From Dinoroseobacter sp. (lineage in GTDB: Bacteria; Pseudomonadota; Alphaproteobacteria; Rhodobacterales; Rhodobacteraceae), in the NCBI GenBank assembly GCA_030066795.1, contig JASJAW010000041.1:1-60078 (forward strand): a stretch of DNA of 60,078 bases, written 5' to 3'. Numbering within the stretch: the stretch's first letter is position 1; the number at the start of each line of letters is the position of its first letter. Position numbers and translations under genes: made by a program. Below, in pieces: positions 19,095-28,257 of this stretch. The notes beneath the pieces were generated by a model that was not told the DNA's origin, did not search any database, and saw only the letters and a list, made by a program, of their open reading frames with translations.

Positions 19095-20978
19095 GTGGAA
19101 TCAATCGCGTTGACCTATCCGATGATGGTTGTGCTGGGTCTTCTGGTTTTCACAGTTGTTCTGTTTGTCTCAGAGGTTGTTCGCATCGACTTCGCCGCAA
19201 TCCTGGTAATGGTGATGCTTGGCCTTTTCAGCCAGTTACCAGGGCTCGAGTCACTTGCTGACGTCAGCCGCCTGTTCGACGGTCTCGCGTCAAATGCTGT
19301 CGTCTCGATCATCGCAGTGATGATTATTGGCGCTGGCTTGGACAAGACCGGTCTGATGAGCAAGGTCGCTGGTCTTATCCTGCAACGAGGCGGGAGTTCC
19401 GAGGCACGGATTGTGCCAATTATTTCGGGGACCGTGGGCGTCATCTCGTCATTCATGCAAAACGTCGGGGCCGCGGCGCTGTTCCTTCCGGTGGTCAGCA
19501 GAATTTCTGTTCGGACCGAGATACCGCTGAGCCGGCTTCTCATGCCAATGGGCTTTTGCGCGATCCTGGGCGGGACGATGACAATGGTTGGATCTTCACC
19601 CCTCATCCTTCTGAACGACTTGATCCTGACCGCCAACCAATCACTTCCCGAGTCAACTCAAATGGGGACCTTCGGGCTGTTCTCGGTCACGCCTGTCGGC
19701 ATCGCGCTGGTTACAACCGGCATCCTTTACTTCATGCTTTTTGGTCGCTGGGTCCTGCCGGGCGAGCAAGAGGACGGCGACGCGACCAGCGGACAGTCAA
19801 TGAGCGAGTACCTAAAGAAGATCTACGGGCTGAAGACAGACATATTCGAGATTTCAATCCCCGCCGGGCATCCGGTCGAAGGTCAATCCTTCGATGACGT
19901 TATCCAGCGCTACCATGTTTACATCATTGGCAGCGCCTATCAGGGCAAAACCTGGTTCGCGCCGGTCATCCAGACAAAGATAACACCACCGTGCAGACTG
20001 GCCGTGCTTGGACGCAAAAAGGAAGTCGAGCACATGGTGAAGAATGCAGGCTTCACCTTGCACGACGGGCTGGACGTCTTTGCAGAAGACTACGCACCCA
20101 CCAAGTCAGGTGTGGCCGAAGTGGTCATCCCCCCTGGCTCATCACTCATCGGAAAATGTGCGCACGATGTGGTTTTCCGAACCACCTATGGGGCGAGCAT
20201 GCTTGCCATTCATCGCGGCGAAGAGACGTTGAGCCTTGTCTCGACAGAAGACCATGAACCGACCCAGATCGCAGAGGTGCCGTTCCGCGCCGGGGACACG
20301 CTGGTCATTCTCACAACCTGGGAAGGGCTGACGAGGCTAAGCCGCAATCGCGATTTCGTCGTCGTAACAACGGATTTCCCGCAGGAGGAACTGCGCCCCA
20401 AGAAGGTTGGCTGGGCCCTGCTGTTCTTCGCGCTCGCCTTGTCGCTGATCTTGCTGACCGACCTTCGGCTGTCGCTGTGCCTACTCACCGGGGCCGCGGG
20501 AATGATACTGACCCGCGTTCTCGATATCGACGAAGCCTACGAGGCCGTGAGTTGGAGTACGGTTTTTCTGCTGGCCAGTCTGATCCCGCTTGGACAGGCG
20601 GTCCAAACCTCCGGAACTGCCGCCTGGATTGCCCAACAAATCCTGGTGTTTCTGGATGGGTGGCCGCTGTGGTCCTTGCAGGTGGGGCTGGCTGTCTTGG
20701 CCACCGTTTTTACGCTGATCATGTCGAATGTCGGGGCCACGGTTTTGCTGGTTCCGCTCGCGGTGTCGATCGCGGTCGCGGCCGGAGGGGATCCGGCGCT
20801 CTTTGCCCTGACGGTGGCGATCTCAACGTCCAACTCGTTTCTCATCCCGACACATCAGGTCAATGCCCTGATCATGGGGCCGGCGGGTTATAAAGTGACC
20901 GATTTCATCAAGAGCGGCGGCATTATGACCATCCTTTTCCTGATCGTGTCGCTGCTGGTGATGAACCTTGTGTTCTGA
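19095..20978 (+). CDS. SLC13-family permease with two RCK_C (TrkA_C) domains
   Basis: A 627-residue inner-membrane transporter of the divalent anion:sodium symporter type, of the kind used for sulfate, sulfonates or carboxylates. About five membrane helices come first, including the SLC13 hairpin region with AILGGTMTMVGSSPLILLND, then two cytoplasmic TrkA_C modules (about residues 245-330 and 335-420; VVIPPGSSLIGK marks the second), then about six more helices with SNVGATVLLVPLAVS and SNSFLIPTHQVNALIMGPAGY. The start is a GTG at 19095 with GGGAG upstream; ATG triplets just before it are out of frame. The substrate cannot be told. Sulfate supply to the neighbouring sulfotransferase is possible but only a guess from proximity. 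Confidence 0.93.
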   Translation: MESIALTYPMMVVLGLLVFTVVLFVSEVVRIDFAAILVMVMLGLFSQLPGLESLADVSRLFDGLASNAVVSIIAVMIIGAGLDKTGLMSKVAGLILQRGGSSEARIVPIISGTVGVISSFMQNVGAAALFLPVVSRISVRTEIPLSRLLMPMGFCAILGGTMTMVGSSPLILLNDLILTANQSLPESTQMGTFGLFSVTPVGIALVTTGILYFMLFGRWVLPGEQEDGDATSGQSMSEYLKKIYGLKTDIFEISIPAGHPVEGQSFDDVIQRYHVYIIGSAYQGKTWFAPVIQTKITPPCRLAVLGRKKEVEHMVKNAGFTLHDGLDVFAEDYAPTKSGVAEVVIPPGSSLIGKCAHDVVFRTTYGASMLAIHRGEETLSLVSTEDHEPTQIAEVPFRAGDTLVILTTWEGLTRLSRNRDFVVVTTDFPQEELRPKKVGWALLFFALALSLILLTDLRLSLCLLTGAAGMILTRVLDIDEAYEAVSWSTVFLLASLIPLGQAVQTSGTAAWIAQQILVFLDGWPLWSLQVGLAVLATVFTLIMSNVGATVLLVPLAVSIAVAAGGDPALFALTVAISTSNSFLIPTHQVNALIMGPAGYKVTDFIKSGGIMTILFLIVSLLVMNLVF

Positions 20979-21814
20979 GAGGGGACGCGTGTTTTGGGCC
21001 GGTCGCGGGTGGCTCTGCCCGGGTTCGGACGCGCGTGGTCTTAACCCGAGGGGGAGACAGCACCCCGCCGTTTTGTACACATTGCAGCAAGTCTGGAGGG
21101 GCCGTTTCACATTTTGTAGCAAAACTCTGGCGCACCAAACCCGCCTGCCACAGCCGGTCGCGCCGCCCCCTGGTGCGGGGGATGGTCTTGTCCTCTCGGC
21201 AACTCGCGCGCGTCCGGGTCGATTTGCGCGGCGCCCGGACCTCGGCGGCGTCCTCTGCCCACCGTCCGAGCTCGCCCCCAACCTGCGGGACCGCTGGCCG
21301 CAAGAATCGGTTTATAAAGAGGACGGCGAGAGGGGCCTCGACGCGCTGCGACATTGGGTGGTTTGAGGGAACTGTCTCACTTCGACCGTCCGCGAAGAAT
21401 TGCTGCTCTGAGCCCAGACGCGACTTCAGTTCTTAGAGCAGCATTAGTCAAGAATGGCGGGAGCAGTCATTCTATGCATTAGCGAGACCAACAGGTCTCT
21501 ATTCAAAAAGCTGACAACTGGGTGGCACTCGAAAAGGAAGGTATGCTGCGAAGGGGCAGAGGGCCCATTTGCCCGAAAAGCCTTCGCAACTAGCTTACCT
21601 GAACAGAAGTATACGGGGAGGTTGTTTGCATCAGTACCGGAAAATCGAAGAGGCCGAGCAAACGCGAGTCAAACCTCCCGCCCGGCTAAATCCGCGTTCT
21701 GTCTGACGTAGCCGTCCATGCATTCAAGCACCGTCAGTGGGGCGTCTTGCTCTCGCTCCATCCATCGTTGACTCAATAATCGCGCTTACTTACCATCTAA
21801 AATAAGAGGAAAAC
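20979..21814. other. Gene-free accessory stretch with a base-composition step
   Basis: 836 bases in which I find no credible gene. Several open frames exist on both strands, but they overlap each other, lack ribosome-binding sites and read as arginine- and proline-rich shadow peptides. Roughly up to 21360 the sequence is G+C-rich like the core; after that it becomes visibly more A+T-rich and stays so to about 24050. It contains the two-copy imperfect repeat at 21067-21130. The last 40 bases, with AGAGGA before the ATG, form the leader of the cytochrome c gene. Confidence 0.55.
21067..21130. repeat. Two imperfect 30-base direct repeats
   Basis: Copies at 21067-21096 and 21101-21130, 34 bases apart. 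Both start GCCGTTT and end TCTGG; with small gaps their middles also match (CACATT, G-C/T-AGCAA). The spacing of about three helical turns would suit a protein-binding pair, but a decayed duplication is equally possible. Confidence 0.35.
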
Positions 21815-22135
21815 ATGCCAAAACTCATTGGTGCACTATCACTCGCGGCAGCACTCGTTTGTTCGAGCGCCGCGACGGCGGGCGATGCGGACGCGGGCGA
21901 CAAGCGTTATCACGAGTCTTGTCACGCCTGTCACGGGCCGGCGGGAAAAGGGGTCTCAAGCTATCCCAAGGTCTCCGGCAATCCTGTCGAATACACGCGC
22001 GAAAAACTCCAAGGCTACAGGTCCGGGCAGAAGTTTGGCCCGAATTCTGCGCTTATGATCATGATGGCCAAACCGCTATCTGATGAAGAAATTGAAAACT
22101 TAGCCGTTTATCTGAAGGACGCGAAATACGAGTAA
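21815..22135 (+). CDS. Small periplasmic class I cytochrome c
   Basis: A 106-residue protein with a Sec signal peptide (cleavage near ATAGD, residue 22) and one c-type heme site, CHACH, near residue 36. The axial methionine is probably in ALMIMMAKPLSDEEI. It resembles cytochrome c553/c5-type electron carriers. AGAGGA lies five bases before the ATG. It lies 52 bases before the PQQ-type sugar dehydrogenase and is the obvious candidate electron acceptor of that enzyme. Base composition is lower in G+C than the surrounding chromosome. Confidence 0.93.
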   Translation: MPKLIGALSLAAALVCSSAATAGDADAGDKRYHESCHACHGPAGKGVSSYPKVSGNPVEYTREKLQGYRSGQKFGPNSALMIMMAKPLSDEEIENLAVYLKDAKYE

Positions 22136-22187
22136 TAACCAGTTCAACGAGTTAAGAAATACAAGTCAAACCTGGGAGGAGTTTGGA

Positions 22188-23495
22188 ATGAAGTATTCAA
22201 CATGTAGGTCGCTAATCGCATCCGCGGTGTCGGCCATTCTTATGAGTAGTTCCTTTGCGTCAGCGCAAGGAATGGACATACCTGTTATAGAAGCGACGGC
22301 TGTACTTGAAGGTCTTGAATCGCCATGGGACATGTCCGTTCATGCTGACGGTACAATGTTTTTCACAGAGAAATGTAAAGGTTTGTCAATGCGTTCCCCA
22401 GATGGAACGGTGACGAATATTTACGGAATGAAAGGCTCTGAGGGATACTCTGGGACCGGCGAAGACCTGTTCTGTGAAGGTCAGGCGGGTATGATGGGCG
22501 TAGCTCCCGATCGTAATTTCGATCAGAACCGCCGACTTTACGTTGCATCAACATCCGATAAATACCACGGCGACGGATGCAAAAGTAATTTTGAACGCTG
22601 CGACGGAAACATTGTGATGCGCCTCACTCTAAGTGAGGACATGAGCAGTGTGGCCGACAGAACAGATATTGTTACTGACATACAGTACAAACCGTTCGAG
22701 TCTGACCAACCCTTTGGCGGCCCTGGTGCGCACAACGGAGGGCGTTTGCGTGTTGGTCCGGGCGGCTACCTTTGGATCGCTGGTGGTGACCGCCACAGAG
22801 GTGAATGCCCACAATCCCCAGAGTTGCTGTGTGGCAAAGTACTGCGTGTCGATACTGATGGAAACGCCCATCCTGATAACAACCCACCGGACGGGTTTGA
22901 TAAGCGCATTTACACTTATGGTCATCGTAACGTGCAGGGAATTGACTTCCGCCCCAGCGACGGGAAAGCGTTCACGGCAGAGCACGGGCCATGGCACAGC
23001 GATGAAATAACCGCACTTGTGAACGGCGGAAACGCTGGGTGGGATCCTCAAGAAAACACTGCGGGAAGAGGCGCTTGCCCTGACCAGTACTGCGGATACG
23101 AGCCGGAGCAAATGGATGGGATGGATCCAGCAGTCCGCGCCTCCTACATGCCAATGAGTGACACTCGCTTTGAAGACCTGATGCCACCAACTTGGAACAA
23201 CAATGGTTGGTCACAAGGCACCTCGTCTGCTGCCTTCCTGAAGGGCGAGAACTGGGGTATCTATGAAGGCCGACTTGCGACAGGTGTCCTTGGCATTGGC
23301 TTTGGAGGCACTCCAATTGGCCAGCGGATAGATATGGTCTCAATCACACCTGACGGATTGGGCATCAATGGGATTACCCGCATGCCGCTCGGCTTTTCAA
23401 AGCGTTTCCGCGGTTTGGTAATGGCACCTGATAACTCACTTTATGTCGCGACTGATGAAGGAGAAATTTATCAGGTTACGGCAACTATGCAGTAA
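22188..23495 (+). CDS. PQQ-dependent aldose sugar dehydrogenase-like protein (GSDH family)
   Basis: A 435-residue secreted six-bladed propeller of the glucose/sorbosone dehydrogenase family. The signal peptide ends near SFASAQG (residue 28). Family marks are LESPWDMSVHADGTMFFTEK, the GPGAHNGGRLRVGPGG block corresponding to the catalytic-histidine loop, and YGHRNVQGIDF followed by AEHGPWHSDEI. It would oxidise sugars in the periplasm using PQQ, passing electrons to the cytochrome c encoded 52 bases upstream. It is unusually rich in cysteine for the family (nine in pairs such as CKSNFERC and CPDQYC), suggesting disulfides. GGGAGGAG precedes the ATG. PQQ synthesis genes are not in the window. 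Confidence 0.92.
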   Translation: MKYSTCRSLIASAVSAILMSSSFASAQGMDIPVIEATAVLEGLESPWDMSVHADGTMFFTEKCKGLSMRSPDGTVTNIYGMKGSEGYSGTGEDLFCEGQAGMMGVAPDRNFDQNRRLYVASTSDKYHGDGCKSNFERCDGNIVMRLTLSEDMSSVADRTDIVTDIQYKPFESDQPFGGPGAHNGGRLRVGPGGYLWIAGGDRHRGECPQSPELLCGKVLRVDTDGNAHPDNNPPDGFDKRIYTYGHRNVQGIDFRPSDGKAFTAEHGPWHSDEITALVNGGNAGWDPQENTAGRGACPDQYCGYEPEQMDGMDPAVRASYMPMSDTRFEDLMPPTWNNNGWSQGTSSAAFLKGENWGIYEGRLATGVLGIGFGGTPIGQRIDMVSITPDGLGINGITRMPLGFSKRFRGLVMAPDNSLYVATDEGEIYQVTATMQ

Positions 23496-23527
23496 AATCA
23501 TTTACAAAGCATAGCGTATGGTAGCAG

Positions 23528-23562
23528 AAGGGCGGGCAAGAAAAACACTTGCTCGCCCTTTC
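23528..23562 (+). terminator. Rho-independent terminator after the sugar dehydrogenase gene
   Basis: A 13-base stem (AAGGGCGGGCAAG at 23528-23540 against CTTGCTCGCCCTT at 23548-23560, one G-T pair) with a seven-base A-rich loop, followed by TCCTTTC. It begins 33 bases after the stop and ends the cytochrome/dehydrogenase unit. Confidence 0.85.
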
Positions 23563-23595
23563 CTTTCGAGGCTTTGCTAATTGAAAGAGTAGGTG

Positions 23596-24009
23596 ATGAA
23601 TTTCAATTCAAACAAAGCAGCTGGAAAGCAAAAAGGAATGGTTACAGGGGCTATTTCTGCTTTCTTGTTTTTGGCAATGGCATTAGCGCTTCCTGCAAAG
23701 TCTCAGGAAACTTGGACTTGCGAAGAAACCGCTTACTACAGTGTTTACGAAGACGTCGCGCGCACCGAGGGCAAAAGTAAGTCGGATATAAAAACTTTGA
23801 AATGGATTGATGAAAACACCGTCGGAATAGAGTCGCTTTCACTTAGCCGAATTGATCCAAACTCAGAAACGTATTTCAATCAGAGCTCAGGAAGCTCCCT
23901 GTATATAAATAAAGCCGAAAGTCCGTACATAGTGGTTCTCACGCAACCCCAAGTCTGGATGAATAAGTTTGGAAATTTGCGAGTTCGTTTCTACAGATGC
24001 ACGCCCTAG
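23596..24009 (+). CDS. Hypothetical secreted protein
   Basis: A 137-residue protein with a basic N-terminus, hydrophobic core and likely cleavage near LPAKSQE (around residue 38), so probably periplasmic or secreted. The mature part has just two cysteines, one near its start (WTCEETAYY) and one four residues from its end (FYRCTP), which could form one disulfide. No family is recognised. Its G+C is the lowest of the window, which suggests foreign origin. GAAAGAG is seven bases before the ATG; a GTG directly before that ATG is an alternative. It follows a terminator and so is its own transcription unit. Confidence 0.75.
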   Translation: MNFNSNKAAGKQKGMVTGAISAFLFLAMALALPAKSQETWTCEETAYYSVYEDVARTEGKSKSDIKTLKWIDENTVGIESLSLSRIDPNSETYFNQSSGSSLYINKAESPYIVVLTQPQVWMNKFGNLRVRFYRCTP

Positions 24010-24051
24010 AAACCAAACCGCAACAGAGAAAGGGCGTCTTAGGGTCAGGAT

Positions 24052-24279
24052 TCATAACCAGAATATAACCACTGCAGTCAAGGCGCACGCGGATAGGAAA
24101 GCTGTCGGGCATCTGTCATCGCGGGGTGCAACCCTTCGCAAATCTCCAAGGCAGGCAAAACTGTACGCGATCTTGTGGCGCGTTTTGTAGCTGGCTTCGT
24201 CCCGCGACCCGGACCTCGACTTATACGGCAACCGAGTGCTTGCCGCGAATGACGGCAAGGCGGCCTGTGACTGCGGCAT
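24052..24279 (-). pseudogene. IS5-family transposase remnant (C-terminal end only)
   Basis: The last 75 codons of an IS5-type (DDE) transposase on the minus strand. The order of motifs matches the family's C-terminus: YKTRHKI, then DLRRVAPRDDRC, then AVVIFWL at the stop. In working copies the first motif reads H-K-I-E-N; here the position of the catalytic glutamate is alanine (HKIAYSF), and the first two catalytic aspartates are lost with the missing 5' part. TTAGGGTCAGGATTCA at 24039-24054, just beyond the stop, is probably the old element end. The rest of the 371-base gap (24010-24380) holds no gene. The fragment marks the boundary between the low-G+C cassette and the paa genes. Confidence 0.8.
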
Positions 24280-24380
24280 TCACAATAGATGGCAAATGCC
24301 TGCTCAGGGCCGATAGCGCCGACTGAACCGAGACGGACGAAGGTCGGAAAAGACCTCAAAGCGGGCAGTGTTTTCGAGCC

Positions 24381-25682
24381 TCACCGCAGATCCAGAATTC
24401 GCACCGCCTTCCCCTGTGACCGCGCGACCTGCCCGGTCTCGTGGAGCTTCACGGCGACGCTCAACCCCACGTAGTCCTTGATCCGGCGCTTCAGCTCGGC
24501 GGTCAGATGCACAAGCTGTGCCGCATCCGTGACCCCCGGCAGGGGCTCGACATGGACGGTCATGTCGTCCATCCGCCCCTCCCGCGTCAGCTCCAGCTGG
24601 AAATGCGGGGCGAGGCCCTCGACCGCCATCAACTGCTCCTCGATCTGGGTGGGGAAGACGTTGACGCCGCGCAGGATGATCATGTCGTCGGAGCGGCCCG
24701 TGACCTTCTCCATCCGCCGCATGGAGCGCGCGGTGCCGGGCAGCAGGCGGGTGAGGTCGCGGGTGCGGTAGCGGAGGATCGGGAACGCCTCTTTCGTGAG
24801 CGAGGTGAAGACGAGCTCGCCGAGTTCGCCCTCGGGCAGGACCGCGCCGGTGTCGGGATCGATGATCTCGGGGTAGAAATGGTCTTCCCAGATGTGCAGA
24901 CCGTCTTTGGTTTCCACACATTCGTTGGCCACACCCGGGCCGATGACCTCCGACAGGCCGTAGATGTCGACCGCGTGCATGTCGAAGGCCTGCTCGATCT
25001 CCGCGCGCATGGCGTTGGTCCAGGGCTCCGCGCCGAAGATGCCGACCTTGAGCGGGGAGCGGCGCGGGTCGAGGCCCTGCGCGCGATACTCGTCGAGGAT
25101 CGAGAGCGCGTAGGAGGGGGTGACCATGATGGTGGAGGCGCCGAAATCCTCGATCAGGGAGACCTGCCGCGGGGTCATGCCGCCGGAGACGGGGATGACG
25201 GTGCAGCCGAGCTTTTCGGCGCCGTAATGGGCGCCGAGGCCGCCGGTGAAGAGGCCGTAGCCGTAGGAGACGTGGACGACATCGCCCTGGCGGGTGCCCG
25301 AGGCGCGCATGGAGCGGGCGACGACACTGGCCCATGTGTCGATGTCGCGGGCGGTGTAGCCGACGACGGTGGGTTTGCCGGTGGTGCCTGAGGACGCATG
25401 GATGCGGGCGATCTGCGTGCGCGGGACGGCGAACATGCCGAACGGGTAGTTGTCGCGCAGGTCCTGCTTGGTGGTGAAGGGGACTTTCGCGAGGTCTTGC
25501 AGCGTCCGGATGTCGTCGGGGTGGAGGCAGGCCGCGTCGAATGCCTGGCGGTAGAAGGGCACGTTGTCATAGGCGTGGCGGACGGACCATTTCAGGCGGT
25601 CGGTCTGCAGCGCGGTGATCTCGTCGCGGGAGGCAATCTCGATCGGGTCGAGGCTGTCGCGCGGTGGTGTGAGGTCTTCCAT
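24381..25682 (-). CDS. paaK: Phenylacetate--CoA ligase
   Basis: Activates phenylacetate with ATP and CoA to phenylacetyl-CoA, the first step of aerobic phenylacetate breakdown. At 433 residues it has the family length. The AMP-binding P-loop is IHASSGTTGKPTVVGYT around residue 95; later motifs are IYGLSEVIGPG and the hinge YRTRDLTRL. It lies three bases after the thioesterase gene paaI in the same direction. The sequence is markedly G+C-rich compared with the adjacent cassette, which creates long shadow frames on the other strand. Confidence 0.96.
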   Translation of the reverse strand: MEDLTPPRDSLDPIEIASRDEITALQTDRLKWSVRHAYDNVPFYRQAFDAACLHPDDIRTLQDLAKVPFTTKQDLRDNYPFGMFAVPRTQIARIHASSGTTGKPTVVGYTARDIDTWASVVARSMRASGTRQGDVVHVSYGYGLFTGGLGAHYGAEKLGCTVIPVSGGMTPRQVSLIEDFGASTIMVTPSYALSILDEYRAQGLDPRRSPLKVGIFGAEPWTNAMRAEIEQAFDMHAVDIYGLSEVIGPGVANECVETKDGLHIWEDHFYPEIIDPDTGAVLPEGELGELVFTSLTKEAFPILRYRTRDLTRLLPGTARSMRRMEKVTGRSDDMIILRGVNVFPTQIEEQLMAVEGLAPHFQLELTREGRMDDMTVHVEPLPGVTDAAQLVHLTAELKRRIKDYVGLSVAVKLHETGQVARSQGKAVRILDLR

Positions 25683-25684
25683 CC

Positions 25685-26116
25685 TCAGCCCTCCCCTTCC
25701 CGGAAATGCCGCCCGTCGAGTTCACGCGAGGCGCCCCGAAATTCGGCGACCTTGGTCTGGCCGTCCCAGACGCCCACGTCGTAGAGGCCGGAGCGCCCGG
25801 TGCGGGAGACCTCGACCGCTTCGGCCCGCAGCGTCGCGCCGGATTCCACCGGGGCGATGTAGGTGATCATGTTGTGCTGGGCGACAACGCGGCGGTTGTA
25901 GGAGTTGCACGCCACGGCGAAGGCGGTGTCGGCCAGGGTGAAGATCACCCCCCCATGGCAAATGCCGTGGCCATTCAGGTGCCAGTCCTCCACCCGCATG
26001 GTCATCGCTGCAAAACCCGGCGCGACATGCTCCAGCGTAATGCCGAGCGCCCGGCTGGCTGTATCATCGGCCAGCATTGCAGCGGCGCTTGTTTCGGCCC
26101 TGTCCTGCGGTTTCAT
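25685..26116 (-). CDS. paaI: Phenylacetyl-CoA-type thioesterase PaaI
   Basis: Hot-dog-fold thioesterase of 143 residues. In phenylacetate catabolism it hydrolyses dead-end (hydroxy)phenylacetyl-CoA or ring-epoxide CoA esters and frees trapped CoA. The family motif HGGVIFTLADTAFA, with the active-site HGG and aspartate, lies around residues 55-68. It is transcribed just upstream of paaK and is divergent from paaZ across a 107-base promoter region. Confidence 0.92.
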   Translation of the reverse strand: MKPQDRAETSAAAMLADDTASRALGITLEHVAPGFAAMTMRVEDWHLNGHGICHGGVIFTLADTAFAVACNSYNRRVVAQHNMITYIAPVESGATLRAEAVEVSRTGRSGLYDVGVWDGQTKVAEFRGASRELDGRHFREGEG

Positions 26117-26223
26117 GTCCCCTCCAACGACGTGGGGGCAGCGTGGGACAGAGCCGGGATCGGGTCAAGCCGGTTGCGCGCGCCCCGGCCCCGGCCCTAG
26201 GCTGCGCCCGAGGGGGGCGCCGC

Positions 26224-28257
26224 ATGCTGGACTTGGAAAGCTATCTGGAGGGTCGGTGGATCGCACCGGGCACACAGGCCCGCGAGATTCGCTCGGCTGT
26301 CACCGGCAGACAGGTGGCGCGTGCGGGGGGCGTATCATGGGACGCTGGCGCGGTTCTGGCCTACGCGCGTGATGTCGGGGGGCCTGCGCTGCGCGCGATA
26401 AACTTTCACCAGCGCGCCAAGATGCTGAAGGCGCTGGCACAGTACCTCGATGCCGAAAAAGAGGCGCTTTACGCCCTGAACCCGATGACCGGCGCTACGC
26501 GCAAAGATGGCTGGATCGATATCGATGGTGGGATCGGGACGGTGTTCGTGTTTGCCTCCAAAGGACGGCGGGAGATGCCGGAGGGGGATGTCTATCTGGA
26601 TGGTGGCACGGAACAATTGAGCCGCGAGGGCACCTTTCTGGGACAGCACGTCGCCGTGCCCCTGCGCGGCGTCGCAGTGCAGATCAACGCCTTCAATTTC
26701 CCGGTGTGGGGCATGTTGGAGAAGCTCGCGCCGGCGATCCTCGCCGGTGTCCCGTGTCTCGTGAAACCCGCAACGTCGACTGCCTATCTGGCAGAAGCGG
26801 CTGTGCGGCTGATCCTCAAGTCAGGCATCCTCCCCGAAGGCTCGGTGCAACTGATCCTCGGCGGCACAGGGGATCTACTGGACCGGCTGGGGCCACAGGA
26901 CGTTGTGAGCTTCACCGGGTCTGCGGAAACAGCCCTTGGGCTGCGCGCGCAGGTAGCGCTTGGCGGGGCCCGCTTTATCGCGGAACAGGACAGTCTGAAC
27001 GCGTCGGTCCTTGGGCCGGACGCAGTGCCGGGCAGTCCGGAGTTTGATCTGTTCGTCAAGGAAGCCGCGCGGGAGATCACCACCAAAGCGGGTCAGAAAT
27101 GCACGGCGATCCGACGCCTGATTGTGCCGGAGAACGCGGCGGAGGCCGTCGGCGACGCTCTGACTGCGAAGCTCTCGAAGGTGCGCATCGGCGCGCCGGA
27201 GGCCGAGGGCGTGACGATGGGCGCGCTTGTCTCCACCGCGCAGCGCGCAGACGTGTTGGACAAGGTCGCTCTGATCGCGCGCGAGGCAACGCGCATTGCT
27301 GGCGACCCCGAAGCCTTTGACTGCACCGGCGCAGATGCTCAGGCGGGTGCGTTCCTGCCCCCGATGCTCTATCGCTGTGACGACCCGGATGCGGCCACCC
27401 ATGTGCACAGCGTGGAAGCGTTTGGCCCGGTTTCAACCCTGATCCCCTATCGCGATCTTCCCCACGCCTGTGCGTTGGCCAATCGAGGGGCGGGTTCGCT
27501 TGTGGCGTCCCTTTTCACCCATGACCCGGCCGTCGCGCGGGACGTGGTTCTGGAATGCGGCGCTTGGCATGGCCGCATTTACATCAACAACAGGGACAGC
27601 GCGGGCGAAGCGACGGGCCACGGGTCCCCCTTGCCGCACATGACCCATGGCGGGCCGGGGCGCGCGGGAGGCGGCGAGGAGTTGGGCGGTGTCCGCGGGG
27701 TTCTGCACTACATGCAGCGGGTTGCCGTTCAGGGTAGCCCGGAGATCCTGACCGGCATCACCAGACAATGGCTGCCCGGAGCTGTTGAGAAGACCCCGCC
27801 GCGCCACCCTTTCCGGCTTTCGTTTCATGAAATCGATGTTGGCCACACGCTCTGGACCGGCTCCCGCGAAGTCACGCTGGAGGATATAGAAACCTTCGCG
27901 CAGTTCACTGGCGACACCTTCTACGCGCATATGGACGAGGACGCAGCACGCGCAAATCCCTTTTTCCCCGGACGTGTGGCGCATGGGTACTTGCTGCTTT
28001 CCTTTGCGGCCGGCCTGTTCGTGCAACCTGATCCCGGGCCAGTGCTGGCGAACACGGGACTGAATAGTCTGAGCTTTCAGCAGCCGGTGTCACCGGGAGA
28101 CACGCTCCGCGTGCGGTTGGTTGCGCGACGCAAGACACGCCGGACCGAGGAATATGGTGAAGTGCGCTGGCAGGTTACGCTTTACGATCAGGAGAACGCA
28201 CAAGTCGCAGAATACGAACTTCTGACCATGGTGGCCTATGAACATCCCGAAGGTTGA
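26224..28257 (+). CDS. paaZ: Bifunctional oxepin-CoA hydrolase / 3-oxo-5,6-dehydrosuberyl-CoA semialdehyde dehydrogenase PaaZ
   Basis: A 677-residue two-domain enzyme that opens the oxepin-CoA ring and oxidises the resulting aldehyde. The N-terminal aldehyde dehydrogenase domain (residues about 1-515) has the cofactor region [26 protein letters not shown] and the catalytic cysteine in [11 protein letters not shown]. The C-terminal MaoC-like hydratase (about 535-677) shows [15 protein letters not shown] and [12 protein letters not shown], the aspartate/histidine pair of hot-dog hydratases. The ATG at 26224 gives the family's normal start; a longer in-frame extension runs into the divergent paaI. 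It overlaps paaX by 20 bases. Confidence 0.95.
   Translation: MLDLESYLEGRWIAPGTQAREIRSAVTGRQVARAGGVSWDAGAVLAYARDVGGPALRAINFHQRAKMLKALAQYLDAEKEALYALNPMTGATRKDGWIDIDGGIGTVFVFASKGRREMPEGDVYLDGGTEQLSREGTFLGQHVAVPLRGVAVQINAFNFPVWGMLEKLAPAILAGVPCLVKPATSTAYLAEAAVRLILKSGILPEGSVQLILGGTGDLLDRLGPQDVVSFTGSAETALGLRAQVALGGARFIAEQDSLNASVLGPDAVPGSPEFDLFVKEAAREITTKAGQKCTAIRRLIVPENAAEAVGDALTAKLSKVRIGAPEAEGVTMGALVSTAQRADVLDKVALIAREATRIAGDPEAFDCTGADAQAGAFLPPMLYRCDDPDAATHVHSVEAFGPVSTLIPYRDLPHACALANRGAGSLVASLFTHDPAVARDVVLECGAWHGRIYINNRDSAGEATGHGSPLPHMTHGGPGRAGGGEELGGVRGVLHYMQRVAVQGSPEILTGITRQWLPGAVEKTPPRHPFRLSFHEIDVGHTLWTGSREVTLEDIETFAQFTGDTFYAHMDEDAARANPFFPGRVAHGYLLLSFAAGLFVQPDPGPVLANTGLNSLSFQQPVSPGDTLRVRLVARRKTRRTEEYGEVRWQVTLYDQENAQVAEYELLTMVAYEHPEG

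Noticed and set aside
20823..21436. Several overlapping open frames on both strands in the gene-free stretch
   Set aside because: No ribosome-binding sites, arginine/proline-rich composition, mutual overlap and no recognisable domain; a decayed gene cannot be excluded.
24441..25391. 316-codon plus-strand frame opposite paaK
   Set aside because: Aspartate/glycine/valine-rich shadow of the strongly G+C-biased paaK coding sequence.
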